From JBBSOW01 sp038259365 (GTDB taxonomy: Bacteria > Actinomycetota > Actinomycetes > Propionibacteriales > Propionibacteriaceae): 13,998 bases of DNA. The first letter of the stretch is position 1. Each line of letters opens with the position of its first letter. The DNA lies in assembly GCA_038259365.1 (NCBI GenBank), contig JBBSOW010000080.1:1-13998 (forward strand), given 5' to 3'. This document shows, in pieces, positions 1-6,528 of the stretch. The notes under the pieces were generated by a model. That model was not told where the DNA came from and did no database searches. It saw only the letters and a list, made by a program, of their open reading frames with translations. A program made the translations under genes and the position numbers.

Positions 1-81
1 CTGCGCACGCTCATCCAGGTGCGGAAGCAGCGCATCGAACTTCGCCCGCAACATGTCCATGGTCTCTGGTGCGATAGCCAT
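1..81 (-). CDS. 5' end of an ISAzo13-like transposase (partial, runs off the left edge)
   Basis: The minus strand from an ATG at 81 reads MAIAPETMDMLRAKFDALLPHLDERAQ (27 codons, open to the window edge). The pattern of a short start, then LRAKFDALLPHLDERxx, resembles my recollection of the N-terminus of ISAzo13-family transposases, which continues in the family with a conserved GAEARALGHGG-type stretch that would lie outside this window. No catalytic residues are visible, so family assignment rests on this one N-terminal match. If correct, the insertion sequence lies to the left, and one of its ends should fall between about 82 and 170, upstream of the vapB gene. The terminal inverted repeat cannot be fixed without the other end. 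Confidence 0.6.
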   Translation of the reverse strand, partial: MAIAPETMDMLRAKFDALLPHLDERAQ

Positions 82-136
82 ACACCATGATCCCACCCAA
101 ACCGTCACTAGACGTACTTATTTCCTCACGTGTTCT

Positions 137-170
137 AAGGAGGAGACCTCACTTCATGCTTGCTACATAA
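137..170 (+). other. Strong Shine-Dalgarno followed by a four-codon open frame (MLAT-stop)
   Basis: AAGGAGG at 137-143 is a near-perfect ribosome binding site, but no gene follows it. The next ATG (156-158) reads only Met-Leu-Ala-Thr before TAA at 168-170. It lies between the putative IS end and the vapB promoter, and vapB starts at 196 with no Shine-Dalgarno of its own. It may be the orphaned ribosome binding site of a gene displaced by the IS, or a tiny leader cistron. Function is unknown. Confidence 0.3.
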
Positions 171-189
171 ACGAACATGTAAATAACAT
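160..189 (+). promoter_or_regulatory. Putative vapBC promoter giving a leaderless transcript
   Basis: TTGCTA (160-165) and TAACAT (184-189) each match four of six bases of the sigma70-type -35 and -10 consensus, with an 18-nt spacer. A start 7 nt downstream of the -10 box would fall at about 196, the A of the vapB ATG. That fits the absence of a Shine-Dalgarno directly upstream of vapB. Leaderless genes are common in actinobacteria. This is inferred from sequence only. Confidence 0.4.
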
Positions 190-192
190 GTT
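174..192 (+). promoter_or_regulatory. Perfect inverted repeat, likely VapB(C) operator
   Basis: AACATGT (174-180) and ACATGTT (186-192) are a perfect 7-bp inverted repeat with a 5-nt AT spacer. It sits 3 nt upstream of the vapB start codon and covers the proposed -10 box at 184-189. Type II antitoxins with an RHH fold repress their own operon by binding such palindromes, so this is the natural autoregulatory site. It is one of the few AT-rich stretches in the window. Confidence 0.6.
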
Positions 193-195
193 TCG

Positions 196-429
196 ATGAC
201 CAAGATGCTGCAAGTCCGAGACGTCCCCGACGACGTGCACGCAGAACTCCGGCGTCGCGCCGCGGCCGTAGGCATGAGCATGTCGGACTTCACCAGGCAG
301 GAGTTGACTCGGCTCGCCCAACGGCCCACTCTGGCGGACCTGTTCGATCGAGCCGCTCGCCGCAACGGCGACCCGATGACCTTCTCCGAAGCCCGCGAGG
401 CTGTCCGCGCCGAGCGCCCGCCCGAGTGA
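196..429 (+). CDS. vapB: VapB/FitA-like ribbon-helix-helix antitoxin
   Basis: This 77-residue protein begins MTKMLQVRDVPDDVHAELRRRAAAVGMSMSDF. That is a typical RHH/FitA-type DNA-binding N-terminus: a strand (LQVRDVP) followed by two helices (residues about 11-40). The C-terminal half (LADLFDRAARRNGDPMTFSEAREAVRAERPPE) is the usual flexible toxin-wrapping region. Its expected role is to neutralise the adjacent PIN-domain RNase and to repress the operon through the palindrome at 174-192. The stop codon overlaps the toxin start by 4 nt (GTGA), indicating translational coupling. The ATG at 196 is chosen because it begins the RHH strand directly and fits a leaderless transcript; no Shine-Dalgarno is seen. 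Which VapB subfamily it belongs to cannot be decided. Confidence 0.88.
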   Translation: MTKMLQVRDVPDDVHAELRRRAAAVGMSMSDFTRQELTRLAQRPTLADLFDRAARRNGDPMTFSEAREAVRAERPPE

Positions 430-826
430 TCGTCGCCGACGCCTCGATCGTCGTCTCGGCGTTGCTGAGTTCGAGCGGATCCGGGGCCCTCGCTCGCGAG
501 CGGCTTCGTCAAGATCCTGACCTGCATGTGCCACACCTACTCGACGTGGAGGTCACCTCTGCGCTGCACCGACGAGTCCGCCTCGGCCAGACCGACGCCG
601 AAGTAGCTACCGACGTCCTGGATGATCTCGCCAACCTCGCCGCCATCCGCTGGGAGCACACGCCGCTCCTCCGCCGAGTCTGGGAACTGCGCGAAAACGT
701 CACCGCCTATGACGCCGTCTACGTCGTGCTGGCCGAGCTGCTGGACGCTCCGCTGGTCACCGGCGACGCTCGCCTCGCCCGTGCCGCGGGGGGCTTCGAT
801 GCGTGGTCGAGCTGCTCACAGACTGA
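426..826 (+). CDS. vapC: VapC PIN-domain ribonuclease toxin, C-terminus frameshifted
   Basis: A GTG start overlaps the vapB stop. The reading frame opens MIVADASIVVSALL and shows all four PIN acidic positions: D5, E42 (LLDVEV), D96 (TAYDAVYV) and D114 (VTGDARLA). PIN toxins of this class are Mg-dependent RNases of about 130 residues that usually end in a G-x-x-C-x-V-E-L-L strand. Here the frame passes RAAGGFDAW and then reads on, antisense to the regulator gene, to a stop at 1220, which would give 264 residues. If the G run at 788-793 had seven rather than six G, the protein would read RAAGGLRCVVELLTD and stop at 826 (133 residues), exactly the family C-terminus. I therefore give 826 as the natural end. 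Either the gene is mutated or the base call is wrong. The catalytic core is intact, so activity of the elongated form cannot be ruled out. Confidence 0.8.
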
Positions 827-872
827 GAGCCAACCAGGCCACCCTCCGCGCGAGGCCCGGTTCGCTACAGCG

Positions 873-1523
873 TCACGGCGCGAGGCTTCGCCACGCCATC
901 TCCTCCAAGACGCCGCGGACGACATCGTCCGCGGGCGGGCCCCCATGGATGCGGGCGCTGTGCGGCGTGGAGTTGAGCAGACCGAACGCCGCGTGGGCGC
1001 GGACGCGCAACTCCGATCGGGCCCGATCAGGCCACAAACCGGCCAACACGGCCACCCAACTCTCGACGTACTCGCGCTGCACGCGTCGCACGGTGTGCCG
1101 GTCGCCCTCGGTCAGGCTCGCCATGTCGTGGTCTTGGACCACGATGACGTCGGCGTTGCCCAAGGCGAAGTCCACGTGAAAGTGGATCAGGGCCCGCAAC
1201 GCCTCGCCGCCATCGGATGATAGGTGCGCGGGACGGGCGTCGGCGAGGACGGCGCGACCGCCGGCGAGCAACCCGTCGGACGCCTCGGTGAGCACCGCCG
1301 CGAGCAGCGCTTGCTTGCTGGCGAAATGCCGGTACAACCCGGGGCCGCTGATGCCGACCTCCGCGCCGATCTCTTCGAGGCTCACCCCGGCGAAGCCGCG
1401 CTCGGCGAACAGCGCCGCGGCCGCATGCACGATTGAGTGGCGTCGGCTCGCCTTCGCCCGGCTGCGGTCGGTGCCGGGCCCGGGGCGGCGTGCTGCGGTG
1501 CTGCTTGCCATTTCAGTTAACAC
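873..1523 (-). CDS. bkaR: TetR-family repressor, BkaR-like, of the leucine/branched-chain operon
   Basis: A 216-residue TetR-family regulator. The helix-turn-helix lies at about residues 30-72 (SIVHAAAALFAERGF... ISGPGLYRHFASKQAL), followed by a helical ligand-binding domain containing FHVDFALGNADVIVVQDHD and ending EEMAWRSLAP. It is divergent from accD1 with about 100 nt between them holding two palindromes, the usual layout of a TetR repressor controlling itself and its neighbour. In M. tuberculosis the equivalent position is held by Rv2506 (BkaR), a repressor of branched-chain keto-acid genes; the name here rests on gene order and family. The start is GTG at 1523, with GAGG at 1531-1534 as ribosome binding site. 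An ATG at 1511 (MASSTAARR) is the alternative and lacks a good Shine-Dalgarno. The gene converges on vapC with 46 nt between the natural ends. Confidence 0.85.
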   Translation of the reverse strand: MLTEMASSTAARRPGPGTDRSRAKASRRHSIVHAAAALFAERGFAGVSLEEIGAEVGISGPGLYRHFASKQALLAAVLTEASDGLLAGGRAVLADARPAHLSSDGGEALRALIHFHVDFALGNADVIVVQDHDMASLTEGDRHTVRRVQREYVESWVAVLAGLWPDRARSELRVRAHAAFGLLNSTPHSARIHGGPPADDVVRGVLEEMAWRSLAP

Positions 1524-1531
1524 TCACTAAC
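1516..1531. promoter_or_regulatory. Operator half of a pair: 16-bp imperfect palindrome
   Basis: GTTAAC-ACTC-ACTAAC is a palindrome with two mismatches (GTTA...TAAC core). Its reverse complement agrees with the second site at 1542-1557 at 12 of 16 positions, including a shared GTTAGTGA. The centres of the two sites are 26 bp apart. It overlaps the regulator's GTG start region, so binding would block the regulator's own expression. Confidence 0.6.
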
Positions 1532-1541
1532 CTCGATACCA

Positions 1542-1557
1542 GTTAGTGAAGACTAAC
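1542..1557. promoter_or_regulatory. Operator: perfect 16-bp palindrome GTTAGT-N4-ACTAAC
   Basis: GTTAGT (1542-1547) and ACTAAC (1552-1557) are perfect inverted repeats with a GAAG spacer, in the bkaR-accD1 divergent intergenic region. Also visible is CACTAAC (1525-1531) facing GTTAGTG (1542-1548) with a 10-nt spacer, which links the two sites. The size and symmetry suit a TetR dimer. The site lies about 70 nt upstream of the accD1 start. Confidence 0.7.
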
Positions 1558-1627
1558 CGAAATCCTCGGCGGGCGACAGGATCGTCTGCCCGGGCCCGCC
1601 GACCGCCGTCACTGGAGACCAAACCGC

Positions 1628-3235
1628 ATGGGTAGGATCTCGAGCACGATCAGCGCCTCCGACGAGCGCGCGGTCGAGAACGCCGCGGCTCAGGCGGCGC
1701 TCGTCGACGAGCTACACCAGCGCCTCGCGGTCGCTGCCCGAGGCGGGTCGCCGACCTCACGGGAGCGTCACGTCGCCCGCGGCAAGCTCCTCCCGCGGGA
1801 TCGCGTCGATCGCCTTCTCGACGAGGGCAGCCCGTTCCTCGAGATCGCACCGCTCGCGGCGACCGGACTCTACGGCGACGCCTCGCCCGGAGCGGGCCTC
1901 CTCACCGGCATCGGTCTGGTGGGGGCCCGGCACGTCATGGTGATCTGCAACGACGCCACCGTGAAGGGCGGCACGTATTACCCGATGACGGTCAGGAAGC
2001 ATCTGCGCGCCCAGGAGATCGCCCGGGAGAACCGGCTGCCGTGCATCTACCTCGTCGATTCCGGTGGCGCGTTCCTGCCGCTCCAGGACGAGGTGTTCCC
2101 CGACCGTGAGCACTTCGGGCGGATCTTCTACAACCAGGCGCGGATGTCCGCCGAGCGCATCCCGCAGATCTCGGCGGTGCTCGGCTCGTGCACGGCCGGC
2201 GGCGCCTACGTGCCGGCGATGAGCGACGAGACGGTGATCGTGCGCGAGCAGGGCACCATCTTTTTGGGCGGGCCGCCGCTGGTGAAGGCCGCGATCGGCG
2301 AGGAGGTCACCGCCGAGGAGCTCGGCGGCGGGGCGTTGCACACCGCGATCTCCGGGGTCGCCGATCACCTGGCCGAGAACGACGACCACGCGCTGCAGAT
2401 CGTGCGCGACATCGTGGCCACCCTGCCGCCCCCCCATCCGCCGGCCTGGGCGGCGCGCCCGCCGCGCCCGCCGGAGCTGGCGGCCGACGATCTGTACGGC
2501 GTGATCCCCACGCAGACGCACCAGTCCTACGACGTGCGCGAGGTCATCGGCCGGCTCGTCGACGCCAGCGAGTTCCACGAGTTCAAGCGCGACTACGGCG
2601 ACACCCTGGTCACCGGTTTCGCCCACCTGCACGGCAACCCGGTCGGCATTCTCGCCAACAACGGCGTGCTCTTCAGCGAGTCCGCCCTCAAGGGTGCGCA
2701 CTTCATCGAGCTGTGCGATCAGCGCGGCATCCCGCTGATCTTCCTCCAAAACATCTCGGGATTCATGGTGGGCCGCGACGCCGAGGCGGGCGGCATCGCC
2801 AAGCACGGCGCCAAGCTGGTCACCGCCGTCGCCACCACCCGGGTGCCCAAGATCACGGTCGTCATCGGTGGCTCGTTCGGGGCCGGCAACTACTCGATGT
2901 GCGGGCGCGCGTACTCGCCGCGGTTCCTGTTCATGTGGCCGAACGCCCGCATCTCGGTGATGGGCGGTGAGCAGGCGGCCAGCGTGCTCGCCACCGTCAA
3001 GCGCGACCAGCTCGACGCCCGCGGCGAACGGTGGGCGAAAGAGGAAGAGGAAAAATTCACCTCGGCGATCCGGGAGCAGTACGAGGAACAGGGCAATCCG
3101 TACTACTCGACCGCGCGCCTGTGGGACGACGGCGTGATCGACCCGGCGGACACCCGCACGGTGCTCGGCCTAACCCTCGACGTCTGTGCTCGCACCCCGC
3201 TGCCCGACCCGGCCTTCGGCCTGTTCAGGATGTGA
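1628..3235 (+). CDS. accD1: Acyl-CoA carboxylase beta (carboxyltransferase) subunit, methylcrotonyl-CoA type
   Basis: A 535-residue carboxyltransferase subunit. It transfers CO2 from carboxybiotin on the partner alpha subunit to an acyl-CoA, most likely 3-methylcrotonyl-CoA in leucine breakdown. Features typical of the methylcrotonyl class include YYPMTVRKHLRAQEIA, GAFLPLQDEVFPD, HFGRIFYNQA and WPNARISVMGGEQAA. The two oxyanion-hole glycine motifs are present: GSCTAGGAY from residue 186 in the N-half and GGSFGAGNY from residue 414 in the C-half. The length matches the family. The start is ATG at 1628 with GGAG at 1614-1617 as ribosome binding site. It is the first gene of the operon; accA1 follows after 4 nt. 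In M. tuberculosis the AccA1-AccD1 pair has been assigned methylcrotonyl-CoA carboxylase activity. Another branched acyl-CoA substrate is possible but less likely. Confidence 0.93.
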   Translation: MGRISSTISASDERAVENAAAQAALVDELHQRLAVAARGGSPTSRERHVARGKLLPRDRVDRLLDEGSPFLEIAPLAATGLYGDASPGAGLLTGIGLVGARHVMVICNDATVKGGTYYPMTVRKHLRAQEIARENRLPCIYLVDSGGAFLPLQDEVFPDREHFGRIFYNQARMSAERIPQISAVLGSCTAGGAYVPAMSDETVIVREQGTIFLGGPPLVKAAIGEEVTAEELGGGALHTAISGVADHLAENDDHALQIVRDIVATLPPPHPPAWAARPPRPPELAADDLYGVIPTQTHQSYDVREVIGRLVDASEFHEFKRDYGDTLVTGFAHLHGNPVGILANNGVLFSESALKGAHFIELCDQRGIPLIFLQNISGFMVGRDAEAGGIAKHGAKLVTAVATTRVPKITVVIGGSFGAGNYSMCGRAYSPRFLFMWPNARISVMGGEQAASVLATVKRDQLDARGERWAKEEEEKFTSAIREQYEEQGNPYYSTARLWDDGVIDPADTRTVLGLTLDVCARTPLPDPAFGLFRM

Positions 3236-3239
3236 GCCG

Positions 3240-5363
3240 ATGACCGTGCACGAGACCGCCGAGAACCCGAGCGCCCGAACCCCCACCGCTCACCCCCCGC
3301 TCTTCTCCACGGTGCTGGTGGCCAACCGTGGCGAGATCGCCTGCCGCGTCATCTCCACCCTGCGGCGCCTCGGCATCCGCTCGATCGCGGTCTACAGCGA
3401 CGCCGATCGAGAGGCGCGGCACGCGGCGCTCGCCGACGAGGCGGTGCGGCTGGGACCGGCCCCGGCGGCCGAGAGCTACCTGTCGGTCGAGCGGATCCTG
3501 GCCGCTGCCCGCTCCTCGGGCGCCGACGCCATCCACCCTGGATACGGGTTCCTCTCGGAGAACGTCGCGTTCGCCAGAGCGTGCACCGACGCCGGGATCG
3601 TCTTCATCGGACCCGGCGTGCGCGCCCTCGAGGTGATGGGCGACAAGATCCGCGCCAAGAGCCACGTCGCCACATGCGGGGTGCCGACGGTGCCCGGCAG
3701 CACCCTCGCCGACGCGAGCGACGACGACCTGGCCGCCGAGGCCGACCGGATCGGCTATCCGCTGCTGATCAAACCCTCAGCCGGCGGCGGCGGCAAGGGC
3801 ATGCAGCTCGTGCGGGAACCCCGGGACCTGGCCGATGGGCTCACCACCGCGCGACGCGTGGCGAGCAGCGCCTTCGGCGACGACACGCTGCTGCTCGAGC
3901 GCCTCATCGAGCGCCCGCGGCACATCGAGGTGCAGGTGTTGGCCGACGCGCACGGCGCCGTCCTCCACCTCGGCGAACGCGAATGCTCGCTGCAACGCCG
4001 CCACCAGAAGGTGATCGAGGAGGCGCCCTCGCCGCTGCTCGACCCCGGCACGCGGGCGCGCATCGGCGCCGCGGCGTGCGACGCGGCCCGCAGCGTCGAT
4101 TATCTCGGCGCCGGGACCGTCGAATTCCTCGTCTCGGACGCCTCGCCCGAGGAGTTCTTCTTCATCGAGATGAACACCCGGCTCCAGGTCGAGCACCCGG
4201 TGACCGAACTCGTCACCGGCATCGACCTGGTCGAACAGCAGGTGCGCGTCGCCGCCGGCGCGTCGCTCGCCATCGCCCAGAGCGACGTCGTACTCACCGG
4301 ACACGCCGTCGAGGCCCGGCTCTACGCCGAATCGCCGGCCCGCAGGTTCCTGCCCGCCACCGGGCGCGTCGTCGAACTGCGCGAGCCGCGCGGACCCGGC
4401 GTGCGCGTCGACTCCTCGCTGCTCGCCGGGCTCGACGTCGGCGCGGACTACGATCCGATGCTGGCCAAGATCATCGCCCACGGCGCCGACCGTCGCGAGG
4501 CGCTCGACCGGCTGCAGCGGGCGCTCGCCCAGACCGTGGTGCTCGGACTCGACACCAACCTGGACTTCCTGCAGGAGTTGCTGGCCGAACCGGCCGTGCA
4601 GTCCGGCGACCTCCACACCGGACTGATCGATCAACTGCTGCCCGTGGCGCCGTCGGTCGCTGCGGACGGGGTGCTTACCGCGGTGGCAGACCGGGCGCAC
4701 GAGCTCGGGATGCGTCGCGCCGCGGACGACGCCGGCCGGGACGCCCTCTACCTGGGCACCATCGGACCGCCTTGGCTCGCCGGCGACGGGTGGCGGGTGG
4801 GCGAACACCGGCCCGCCCGGTACACCCTGGAGCCCGACGGTGCCGACGCGGTCGAGGTGCCGGTCAACGTGAGGGGCGGCCCGGCCTCGCAGGACCATTC
4901 CAACGGTGCCGAAAAGCATGCCGACGACGACGCGGTGACGCTGGCGCTGGCCCCCGACGCCACGTTCTGGACCCATCGATGGACGCCCCGGCGCGGAACC
5001 ACGGTCGCCGTGCGGGTGCTCGACCGCGAGGAGCGAGTCGCGAGATCCATCGCCGAACGGGGTGGCCCCGCGGAGTCCGCCGATTCCGTCCTGCGCACGC
5101 CGATGCCGGGCACCGTCGTCGCGCTCGCCGTGGCGGACGGCGCCGAGGTCGAGGGCGGCGATCCGGTTGTCACGATCGAGGCGATGAAGATGGAGTACCG
5201 CGTCGTCGCTCCGCACGCCGGCCAGGTGGCCTTACACGTCGCCCTCGGGGATCGCGTCGGCCGCGGCCACGCCGTCGCCACCGTCGAGGCCAGCCGCGAC
5301 CCCCGCGAATCCCATAAACCCGAATCCTCAGCAGACACTCCGACGAAAGGCGCCACCTCGTGA
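3240..5363 (+). CDS. accA1: Acyl-CoA carboxylase alpha subunit (biotin carboxylase + BCCP)
   Basis: A 707-residue biotin-dependent carboxylase alpha subunit. After a Pro/Thr-rich leader of about 22 residues comes the biotin carboxylase N-domain (VLVANRGEIACRVI, HPGYGFLSENVAFA), the ATP-grasp glycine loop GGGGKGM (K186) and EMNTRLQVEHPVTE (E310, R314). A subunit-contact region follows, then a C-terminal biotinyl domain with EAMKMEY, where K650 is the biotinylation site. It ends in a hydrophilic tail of about 25 residues. It makes carboxybiotin from ATP and bicarbonate and hands it to AccD1. The ATG at 3240 is chosen because AGGA at 3227-3230 precedes it and the BC domain begins shortly after; an in-frame ATG at 3186 would lie inside accD1. 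Its stop overlaps the next gene by 4 nt. Confidence 0.93.
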   Translation: MTVHETAENPSARTPTAHPPLFSTVLVANRGEIACRVISTLRRLGIRSIAVYSDADREARHAALADEAVRLGPAPAAESYLSVERILAAARSSGADAIHPGYGFLSENVAFARACTDAGIVFIGPGVRALEVMGDKIRAKSHVATCGVPTVPGSTLADASDDDLAAEADRIGYPLLIKPSAGGGGKGMQLVREPRDLADGLTTARRVASSAFGDDTLLLERLIERPRHIEVQVLADAHGAVLHLGERECSLQRRHQKVIEEAPSPLLDPGTRARIGAAACDAARSVDYLGAGTVEFLVSDASPEEFFFIEMNTRLQVEHPVTELVTGIDLVEQQVRVAAGASLAIAQSDVVLTGHAVEARLYAESPARRFLPATGRVVELREPRGPGVRVDSSLLAGLDVGADYDPMLAKIIAHGADRREALDRLQRALAQTVVLGLDTNLDFLQELLAEPAVQSGDLHTGLIDQLLPVAPSVAADGVLTAVADRAHELGMRRAADDAGRDALYLGTIGPPWLAGDGWRVGEHRPARYTLEPDGADAVEVPVNVRGGPASQDHSNGAEKHADDDAVTLALAPDATFWTHRWTPRRGTTVAVRVLDREERVARSIAERGGPAESADSVLRTPMPGTVVALAVADGAEVEGGDPVVTIEAMKMEYRVVAPHAGQVALHVALGDRVGRGHAVATVEASRDPRESHKPESSADTPTKGATS

Positions 5364-6526
5364 ACTACGACTTCAGCGACGAAGAGCAAGGCCTCTACGA
5401 CCAGGTGGCGGAGTTCGCCGACACGGTCGTCGCGCCCGCCGCGTACTCCTACGACACCGAGCGGCGCCTGCCGATGGAGATCATCGCGCAGCTGGGCGAG
5501 ATGGGCCTGTTCGGCCTCCCCTTCCCCACCGAGATCGGTGGTCGGGGCAAGGATTACCTGCAGCTGTGCCTGGCCGTGGAGGCGCTCGGTCGCGTCGACC
5601 AATCGATCGCGGTCACCCTCGAGGCCGGCGTGGGTCTCGGCATCATGCCGATCTACCGCCACGGCAGCGACGAGCAGCGCGCGACGTGGCTGCCCGATCT
5701 GCTCACCGGTCGCGCCCTCGCCGGCTTCGGGCTCACCGAGGCCGAGGCGGGCTCCGACGCCGGGGCCACCCGGACGCACGCTCAACTCGACGACGGTGAA
5801 TGGGTGATCAACGGCTCGAAGCAGTTCATCACCAACTCCGGGACGCCGATCACCTCACTCGTGACGATCACCGCGGTCACCGGGGAGTCCGAGCGACCGG
5901 ACGGGTCGGTGCGTAAAGAGCTTTCCAGCATCATCGTGCCCAGCGGCACCACGGGGTTCACCGTCGAGCCTTCCTACGACAAGGTCGGCTGGCACACCAG
6001 CGACACCCATCCGCTGACGCTGCGCGGCGTGCGGGTGCCCGAATCGCACCTGCTGGGCGAGCGCGGGCGCGGTTACGCCAACTTCCTGCAGACCCTCGAC
6101 GAGGGCCGCATCGCCTTCGCCGCCCTGGCCACCGGGGCGGCTCAGGGCTGCCTCGAGGAGGCTGTGCGCTACGCCAAGACCCGGCACGTGTTCGGCACCA
6201 ACATCGGCAGCCACCAGCACATCGCCTTCACCATCGCCAGGATGCAGGCCCGCGTGCACCAGGCCCGGTTGTGCTGGCTCGACGCCGCGCGCAAGCTGGT
6301 CGCCGGCCGGCCGTTCAAGACCGAGGCCTCCATTGCCAAGCTCACCGCCGGCGAAGCCGCGATGGACAACGCCCGGGTGGCGACCCAGATCTTCGGCGGC
6401 TACGGCTTCCTCAACGAGAATCCGGTGGCCCGGCACTACCGCGACTCGAAGATCCTCGAGATCGGCGAGGGCACCACCGAGGTGCAGTTGATGATCATCG
6501 CGCGCGAACTCGGCCTGGCGGGCTGA
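5360..6526 (+). CDS. fadE19: Acyl-CoA dehydrogenase, FadE19-like (isovaleryl- or other short branched acyl-CoA)
   Basis: A 388-residue FAD-dependent acyl-CoA dehydrogenase of normal length. Family signatures are visible: GFGLTEAEAGSDAG and WVINGSKQFITNSG (FAD/substrate loop), YAKTRHVFGTNIGSHQHIAF, QIFGGYGFLNENPVARHYRDSKILEIGEGTTEVQ. By context it would oxidise isovaleryl-CoA to 3-methylcrotonyl-CoA, the substrate of the preceding carboxylase. The catalytic glutamate appears to be E370 in GEGTTE, the position used by short-, medium- and short-branched-chain dehydrogenases. In classical isovaleryl-CoA dehydrogenase that position is non-acidic and the base lies in LDLER; here the equivalent stretch is LDEGR (247-250 region) with glycine at the key place. 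An isobutyryl- or 2-methylbutyryl-CoA substrate is therefore a real alternative. The GTG start overlaps the accA1 stop, with AAAGG at 5346-5350. Confidence 0.88.
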   Translation: MNYDFSDEEQGLYDQVAEFADTVVAPAAYSYDTERRLPMEIIAQLGEMGLFGLPFPTEIGGRGKDYLQLCLAVEALGRVDQSIAVTLEAGVGLGIMPIYRHGSDEQRATWLPDLLTGRALAGFGLTEAEAGSDAGATRTHAQLDDGEWVINGSKQFITNSGTPITSLVTITAVTGESERPDGSVRKELSSIIVPSGTTGFTVEPSYDKVGWHTSDTHPLTLRGVRVPESHLLGERGRGYANFLQTLDEGRIAFAALATGAAQGCLEEAVRYAKTRHVFGTNIGSHQHIAFTIARMQARVHQARLCWLDAARKLVAGRPFKTEASIAKLTAGEAAMDNARVATQIFGGYGFLNENPVARHYRDSKILEIGEGTTEVQLMIIARELGLAG

Positions 6527-6528
6527 TC

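Noticed and set aside
827..1220. Extension of the PIN toxin to a 264-residue protein
   Set aside because: It is antisense to a well-supported TetR gene, resembles nothing, and begins exactly where a one-base indel would restore the normal family ending.
3186..3239. Longer N-terminus for accA1 from an upstream in-frame ATG
   Set aside because: It would lie inside the accD1 C-terminus; the ATG at 3240 has a suitable AGGA and leads straight to the biotin carboxylase domain.
3777..5216. Long open frame of 479 codons on the minus strand
   Set aside because: It mirrors accA1 codon bias in a GC-rich genome and has no recognisable motif.
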